DNA from: Brachynemurus nebulosus | Lineage: Eukaryota > Arthropoda > Insecta > Neuroptera > Myrmeleontidae | Length of the DNA: 64,000 bases | Reading direction: 5' to 3' | NCBI GenBank assembly: GCA_035578155.1 | Contig: JAPWDM010000001.1 | Coordinates: forward strand, 78,001,472 to 78,065,471 | Shown here: positions 59,231-64,000 of the stretch, in pieces | How positions within the stretch are numbered: the stretch's first letter is position 1 | Layout of the letters: every line of letters begins with the position of its first letter | The notes under the pieces: model-generated | Databases searched by the model: none | The model's input: the letters and a program-made list of their open reading frames with translations, nothing else | What the model was told of the DNA's origin: nothing | Translations under genes and position numbers: made by a program

Positions 59231-59268
<38 letters not shown>
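54825..59268 (+). mobile_element. R4/Dong-like non-LTR retrotransposon A, full length
   Basis: It runs from ACGCCCTGTGGGTGGGGG right after TAA repeats to a 3' end GGCGTAAAAGTCTATAA followed by (TAA)n (59232-59268). It encodes one polyprotein with Myb-like domain, reverse transcriptase, zinc knuckle and restriction-like endonuclease, the plan of the R4 clade, whose Dong member is known to insert in TAA repeats. 4.4 kb long. A single base deletion is the only coding defect I noticed. Confidence 0.9.
54849..59023 (+). pseudogene. Element A polyprotein, one frameshift
   Basis: The first ATG is at 54915; the frame is open from 54849. Order: basic, low-complexity N-terminus; Myb-like domain near residues 115-190 (RMQWTDELNEFIVRTYF, VTEQRLADQKRVI); linker; reverse transcriptase with FIDYKKAFDSVPHSW near residue 630, QGDSLSPLWFCL, and the catalytic YMDDIKIYA near 735. 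The frame ends at 57581. The second frame (usable from about 57570 to 59023) carries the zinc knuckle SCRRCHSKPETIQHITAAC and endonuclease motifs RPDITF, YLIDIAVP and KLDKYTDL. A His/Thr-rich, CA-repeat-coded tail follows. At 57564-57567 GGGG replaces the GGGAG of the older copy at 24101-24105: one lost base. The enzyme nicks target DNA and reverse-transcribes the RNA there. Confidence 0.9.
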
Positions 59269-59269
<1 letters not shown>

Positions 59270-60168
59270 CGTGTCGGGCATGCAAAGCATATCCGGAAAC
59301 CTTAATGCACCTGACTTCAGGTTGTTCTTATTATGCTAAATCCACCTATATCCATCGCCATAATGCAGCGTTGCGTGTGCTTTATTTTTATCTTCGTCAT
59401 CATTACGAAGTTGACAAAACACCAGTCTTGCCCTACGATCCTGCGGAAGTAGAATCCTTTGTTGCCAAACCAAGAGTGCAAGATCTTTTGGAACATGCCG
59501 GTTGCAACTACCAGGCAATTGAGCGCTAATAAGCCTGATGTTGTGCTCCAAGATTTAACATCTCAGACTATGTATGTTATCGAGTTCTCTGCTCCGGCGG
59601 AAACTAACATAGCCGAAAAGGAGGAGCAAAAAATGATTAAATATCAAGATCTAATACACGAGCTGCGACAACTGTACCCGGGCTATACGGTCCACTTGGT
59701 CGTACTTATAATCGGATGTCTGGGGGGTATGCATAACTCCTTTGTGCGCAATCTTAACATCATTCCGGCTTGTAGATCTCACGCCAACATGTTAGCGGCG
59801 TCAATGCAAAAAGCAGTTATTATCGGGACGCTCCGCACGCTTCGGTCGCACGAGACGACTTTTTCCGGGAGTTCATGAACACCTTTGAACCTCATGCCCC
59901 GTTTAGAGCGGGTCCTCGAACATCCATTGGACCTGCCCTCGAATCTCCCACTGTTATGGTTTCGCAGCGAGGTTCGGGGATTTATTAGGTAGGGAAGACC
60001 AGGAAGGGGATGCTGTATGACGGACATTACGTACCTAACCTAGAAGTACCTGACCTGGTACGCTGCACGGACACTTTTTCCTCCGCCTGGGGGTTTTTGA
60101 AGTGCAGTCGCGATATTTACGTTAAATAATAATAATAATAATATATAATAATAATAATAATAATAATA
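59269..60168 (+). mobile_element. R4/Dong-like retrotransposon B, 3' quarter
   Basis: It starts exactly after the (TAA)n of A with TCGTGTCGGGCATGCAAA, the same 18 bases that end the 5' part of B at 29475-29492, and ends in TAA repeats at about 60125-60168. It reads in order the rest of the zinc knuckle, the endonuclease domain and a 3' untranslated region with a GC-rich end (GGACATTACGTACC). Confidence 0.85.
59270..59878 (+). pseudogene. Element B zinc knuckle and restriction-like endonuclease
   Basis: From 59270 the frame reads CRACKAYPETLMHLTSGC, a CX2CX8HX4C-type knuckle, then YIHRHNAALRVLYFYL, as in R4-clade proteins. A frame change near 59500 leads to ANKPDVVLQDL, MYVIEFSAPAETN and KMIKYQDLIHELRQ, the PD-(D/E)XK endonuclease core with its Asp, Glu and Lys. 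The C-terminus (MQKAVIIGTLRTLRSHE) parallels MQKAVIINTCRIVRKF of A. The frameshift makes it non-functional. It lacks the reverse transcriptase, which in this family is found at 26.6-29.5 kb. Confidence 0.8.
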
Positions 60169-61719
60169 TTGCTGGGCTAAAATCCAATTTTCACGTCCCC
60201 GTTCGTGCCTGGCGGGCAACTGTTAGCTTCGGCTAGCAGGCTGACGAGGCTCTGGTATTTTGTCGACGAGGACGAACGTCGTATGACCGACAGAGATATC
60301 CACCGTATGAGAGAAACACCACCGTCTGATTGTACGATAGCTTTCGCCCTGATGTCTGGCAACAGGTCGTGTGCGTTTAGTATCCGTATGCGTGTGATTA
60401 TCAAGGTCGTGATTCGTGTTCCGCCAAGTCGAATCGTGATATTTTTATACTGTGATTTGTGTAGTTTTGTCTGTGATTTCGTGCTGTGATCCTGCTTTTT
60501 TATTTGTTTTTAAATCTTATAGTGTCTCCTGGATGGTGCACTCCAGTGGATACAAAAGTGATAAATTGGCTGTGGTATTGCGTTGATTTTTTGTCCCTGT
60601 GACTTCGACGGGTAGAAATGCGGTACTCGACGCACTCGTTCGCGTCATCCAGGCGTATGAGTCGACATCTGCCCGAACGGCTTGAGCGAGCTCGCTTAGT
60701 AAGGAGATGTCGTCTTCCCTCATACGGATGCGAACTTGAGCGTCCTGGGACTGCTTTTGCCCCGTCGGGGTCATAGGGCATAAGTCAGATATACTGTGAT
60801 ACTCTGTGGCATTGTCCCGTTCTCTGTAGCCTCGACTCGGACGAACGTGGCCTAGTCATCGTACCGGTCTCCCGTGTAGGTTGACCTCGACATCTGAAAG
60901 AACGGCACATGTACCCAGTAATCAGTTATCTGACAGAACAGTACATGTTGCTCAGTAATCAGATGTCACTGTCCCTACACGTGTGAGTTCCTAGGTGTTG
61001 ACGAAGCCATTTCGGAATTGTCGAGACTATGGGGAGCGGAATCGTGTCACAGAGCAAGAAATTTTTGGAAATCTGTGATATTGTTGTTTCTATTTTTTAA
61101 TAAGATTGTTTTTTAATAATTAATTCTTCGTTTTTTAATATCTTTGTTTGTTAGTTCCTTTTTTTATCTGCACGCTTTGATTTTCTTTTACTTTTTATCA
61201 TTTGTTATGCCACCAGAGGCTCTTCACACCTCTGGTGGTATTGTTTTAACTTTTTTGGTTGTCTTTAATGTTGCTGGGCGGTTTTAGGACCCCAGCCAGT
61301 CCTCAAATTTCTGAAAATATATATTTTACACCGTTTAAAAAAAATAATAATAACCTTAAATATATATTTATGGAATTGCTCCGCACCACAGACCACTGCT
61401 CTCTTATTAAGTGGTGTGAAGATCGTTTTTTTTCTTTTTTTTTCTCATAGTGAGGACAGGCCATCTTGTTTGCGTGACCTGTTGTGTCACAATAGCCTGT
61501 CCTTATCGAGCATTCCTGTAGACCCTGGGATGGCAGGGTCTGCCTGTTAGTTTGTTTTTTTTATTGTATGTGTTTGTCCTTTGTCTATTGCATTTATGTG
61601 TTGTTTTTATTTATATCGTGTTTGGCGGCGCATGCCCTTAGTTGGCGATGCCGCCGGACACTGCTGACCGCGCCATCCACCGGCAGCAGTGTCCCAATTT
61701 TAATCAAAAAAAAAAAAAA

Positions 61720-61727
<8 letters not shown>
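60169..61727 (+). mobile_element. I-like retrotransposon C3, 3' part
   Basis: 60844-61712 matches C1 (20558-21340) closely and ends with the same CCGCCGG/TCCACCGGC tail and A-rich (TAA)n. 60169-60843 is extra upstream sequence, GC-rich, beginning in the TAA tail of B, with short frames on both strands (for example 60205-60489 plus and 60517-60774 minus) that I cannot assign to a domain. It is 5'-truncated. No reverse transcriptase is present. Confidence 0.7.
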
Positions 61728-61753
<26 letters not shown>

Positions 61754-61757
61754 CTAT
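61722..61757. repeat. (TAA)n/(TTA)n palindromic junction
   Basis: The tail of C3 changes from TAATAATAATA to TTATTATTATTATTA within one run. A head-to-head pair of TAA tails would produce this, as between the two A copies at 54.5 kb. No recognisable element follows on the right. Confidence 0.75.
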
Positions 61758-62440
61758 TTTATTGGTATAATTATTGTTTTATTACAGTACAGTACATTTA
61801 CTTAATAAATAGCCTTAATAACAATATTTCTATGAGAATACTTAAACTTTTTAAATTAAATTAATCTTAAAAAATAAATATATTGTTTCACGTAGTGTAA
61901 CGTCATTTCTAGTAGCTTTTAAACAGCTGATAGCGGCTTTGTAAAATGATGTTCAAGTTCCACAGTCCGTTGGTGAATGACATTTCTGTAAAATTACAGA
62001 AAAGAGCAAATCAGTAAATTTTCTAATTGAATTGCTAACTGTAGAAAAGGGGACATTATCACTTATTTTCAGAATTAACCTTTTGTTAGTATTGCATTCT
62101 TATGAATATAGACCATCGTTTACTACAGGAAATGACTTCTTGTCATTGCCACACTTGAAAGTGTGACAATGACAAGAAATTGTTAATTTCATTGCCAACT
62201 TTTCATTAAATATATACAGTTTTTAGTTATTTTAAAAAGGCGACAACTTGAGGCCAGTATACTATAGATATCACTCTTCTGTAGTAAAAATATTCCTAAT
62301 TATTATGAAAATTGGTAAATTAATTTCTAAATTTTTGTAATGGGTTCGCCAGGGATTGGTTTGCAAGCAAAAAAGGAGGAAAACTGGTGTTCCAAATGAA
62401 GTTAAATACATAAGACAAATGTAATTAAAAAAGGTAGAAT
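61758..62440. other. Unassigned AT-rich sequence
   Basis: Contains an inverted pair TTTCTTGTCATTG/CAATGACAAGAA near 62130-62180 (small hairpin: CTTGTCATTGCCACACTT, AAGTGTGACAATGACAAG). Otherwise nothing recognisable. Confidence 0.4.
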
Positions 62441-64000
62441 AAGAGGAAAAGTTCGTTAGTTATGCAGAAACAGAAAGGCTATTGGCGGATAAGCATGGGT
62501 AGAAATGCCCCCGCACGAATTCTGTTGGTTTTTTTATACTAACTGCTTTCAATATAAGATTAAAATTTAATGAGTTTCAACCCTTAAAAACTCACCCTTT
62601 GGGGGTAAAAAATTATTTTTTGAAAATAAAAAAAAATTTATAACTTTTTAGTGGCTTGACGGATTTGGCTGGAATTTTTATATGTTTTAGATACCTCTAT
62701 AGTGTATCTCAGAAAAAATTATCAGCTTGAAAGAAAATTATAACCCCCCCCTCCCCCCCAAAAAATTGTTTAATTTTTTAATATTTTTTTTCACCAACTT
62801 GTAGCTATGGTACAATCACCAAAATTTTTTTGCAGGCTTTCTACTATGACTGATACAACATATAATTTTTTCAGATTTTTTCTCCGGGTACGTCATAGTT
62901 AAAAAAAATAAAATGTCCAAAAAGATTTTTTTTTCGAGGTTATGTTCGTTGCACAATCACCAAAATATTTCTACAGGCTCCCCACTATGATTGATAGGAC
63001 ATATAATATTTCCAGAATTTTTTTCCAGGTGCATCATTGTTAAAAAAATTAAATGTCCGAGAATATTTTTTTAGAGATAGGTATAGCCTTCCTGGTACTC
63101 AATCGATTGGAAATCGTTTGCAAATTTTAAATATGTTCATAAAAACATTTGTGATTGCTTAGTTTTCGAAAAAACGAAAATGGTCGACTCAAATCTTCAA
63201 ATTCCTCAATCAGCCAAACACTTATCATGAGTTTTTGAAACTACCAAAATGATGATTATTGCAAATGAGACTGAGAAATATTTTTTTAGCGATTACGTTC
63301 GCGGTATATTCACAAAAATATTTTTACATGTCTTTGATTCTATTTGATGCAACATATTATAACATATTATAGCAAGTTACATTTGATAGAACATATGATA
63401 CAATATTATACCTACATATAACAGTAAGTTCTTACTCGACACCCAAGACTAAGATACTACATAGAAGTTTACCCAAGTTTAGTAAAAAAAAAGTATCTGT
63501 CGATATATTAAATATTATTCTTTATTAGTCTCATTTGCAGTAGATAATTGTTATTTTGATGGTCTCAAAGATTGATGATAAGTGTTCGGCTGATCGAGGA
63601 ATTTTAAGATTTGAGCCGACCATTTTCTTTTTTTTTCAAAAACTACGGAATCATAAACGTTCTTATGAACATATTCAAAATTTGCAAACGATTTCCAATC
63701 GATTGAGTACCCGGAAGCCTATGCCTGTCTCTAAAAAATATTCTCGGACATTCAATTTTTTTAACTATGATGCACCCGGAAAAAAATTCTGGAAAAATTA
63801 TATATTCTATGAATCATAGTGAGGAGCCTGTAGAAATATTTTAGTGATTGTACAACAAACATAACCCCGAAAAGAAATCTTTTTTGATATTTTATTTTTT
63901 TTTAACTCTGACGCACCTGGAGGAAAAATCTGAAAAAATTATATGTTGTATCGGTCGTAGTAGGAAGCCTGCAAAAAAATTTTGGTGATTGTACCATAGC
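62441..64000. repeat. Repeat family G, large palindrome at window end
   Basis: 62806-63285 is the inverted counterpart of 63525-64000, with about 240 bp between. The last bases of the window (GGTGATTGTACCATAGC) pair with GCTATGGTACAATCACC at 62806, so the right arm continues beyond the window. Inside each arm a unit of about 135 bp is repeated (starts near 62805 and 62945, part of a third near 63290), with landmarks CACAATCACCAAAATA, ACAGGCTCCCCACTATGA and AAAATTAAATGTCC. 62467-62600 and 63205-63265 match the partial copy at 8283-8570. No coding sequence. Probably a foldback-type DNA element. Confidence 0.75.

Noticed and set aside
54502..59268. Terminal inverted repeats of a DNA transposon enclosing the A polyprotein
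   Set aside because: The left inverted block is a copy of A's own 3' end with its TAA tail, and A's real 5' end starts after the inner TAA run. A head-to-head pair of retrotransposons explains it better.
29493..59268. A single giant transposon (Maverick/Polinton-like) bounded by the 18-bp repeat
   Set aside because: No long terminal inverted repeats at these borders and no DNA polymerase, integrase, ATPase or capsid genes of that type. The content is a patchwork of ordinary elements.
60205..60781. Overlapping frames on both strands as ORF1 of C3
   Set aside because: No zinc knuckle or other ORF1 motif is visible and the two strands give equally plausible frames, so no protein was called.
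61568..61864. Frames at 21220, 23276 and 61568 sharing a Cys/Arg-rich stretch
   Set aside because: All three are translations of the same I-like 3' untranslated tail; the frames end differently in each copy.
1..64000. CRISPR arrays, operons, bacterial promoters, riboswitches
   Set aside because: The repeats are transposon-derived, introns and retroelements indicate a eukaryote, and no array of short spaced direct repeats exists.

Overview
This is a gene-poor, AT-rich eukaryotic window made almost entirely of mobile elements. The element types point to an arthropod, most likely an insect: an errantivirus-like Ty3/gypsy element with env, R4/Dong-like and I-like non-LTR retrotransposons ending in (TAA)n, Tc3-like, DD82E-type and mariner-like Tc1/mariner relatives, a hAT relative and small TAA-flanked MITEs. 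One candidate intron is 63 bp long, which also suits an insect. The species cannot be named from the sequence. I recognised no single-copy host gene, tRNA or rRNA.

Layout, left half. 1.2-6.0 kb is a long-inverted-repeat (foldback) element that was split by a gag-bearing LTR element and also holds a 240-bp MITE. 6.5-8.6 kb has TA microsatellites, an inverted pair of mariner-like transposase ends and a short-period repeat. 12.4-15.4 kb is a TIR element with arms built of 146-bp units and dozens of ATTAGTGCT motifs. It is followed by a dead Tc3-like transposon (15.6-16.9 kb) and a frameshifted DD82E transposase (18.0-19.4 kb). 20.6-29.5 kb is the first TAA-repeat retrotransposon stack: I-like C1, I-like C2, R4/Dong-like A (old copy), an unidentified repeat, then the 5' three quarters of R4/Dong-like B.

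Layout, right half. 29.9-33.0 kb is a TIR element with iterated GGCCGAC-type motifs and a nested TTAA-flanked insertion. 33.5-41.2 kb is a broken errantivirus on the minus strand without its 3' LTR. 41.8-44.1 kb is a compact LTR-gag-LTR element whose two LTRs look identical. 44.3-50.4 kb has a cluster of hairpins, a 1.2-kb TIR element, an inverted errantivirus 3' end with LTR, and a 1.1-kb TIR element related to the MITE at 4.6 kb. 51.0-53.5 kb is a hAT pseudogene hit by a MITE. 54.5-61.7 kb is the second TAA stack: an inverted stub of A, a near-intact full-length A, the 3' quarter of B, and I-like C3. The window ends inside a large palindrome.

The elements are related mostly by nesting. Both TAA stacks hold the same three families (A, B, C) on the same strand, because each insertion leaves TAA repeats that can receive the next. 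The oddest relation is that B is broken at the same 18 bp in both stacks, 29.8 kb apart, so the two pieces complete one zinc knuckle. A second theme is LTR elements that carry gag and no pol.
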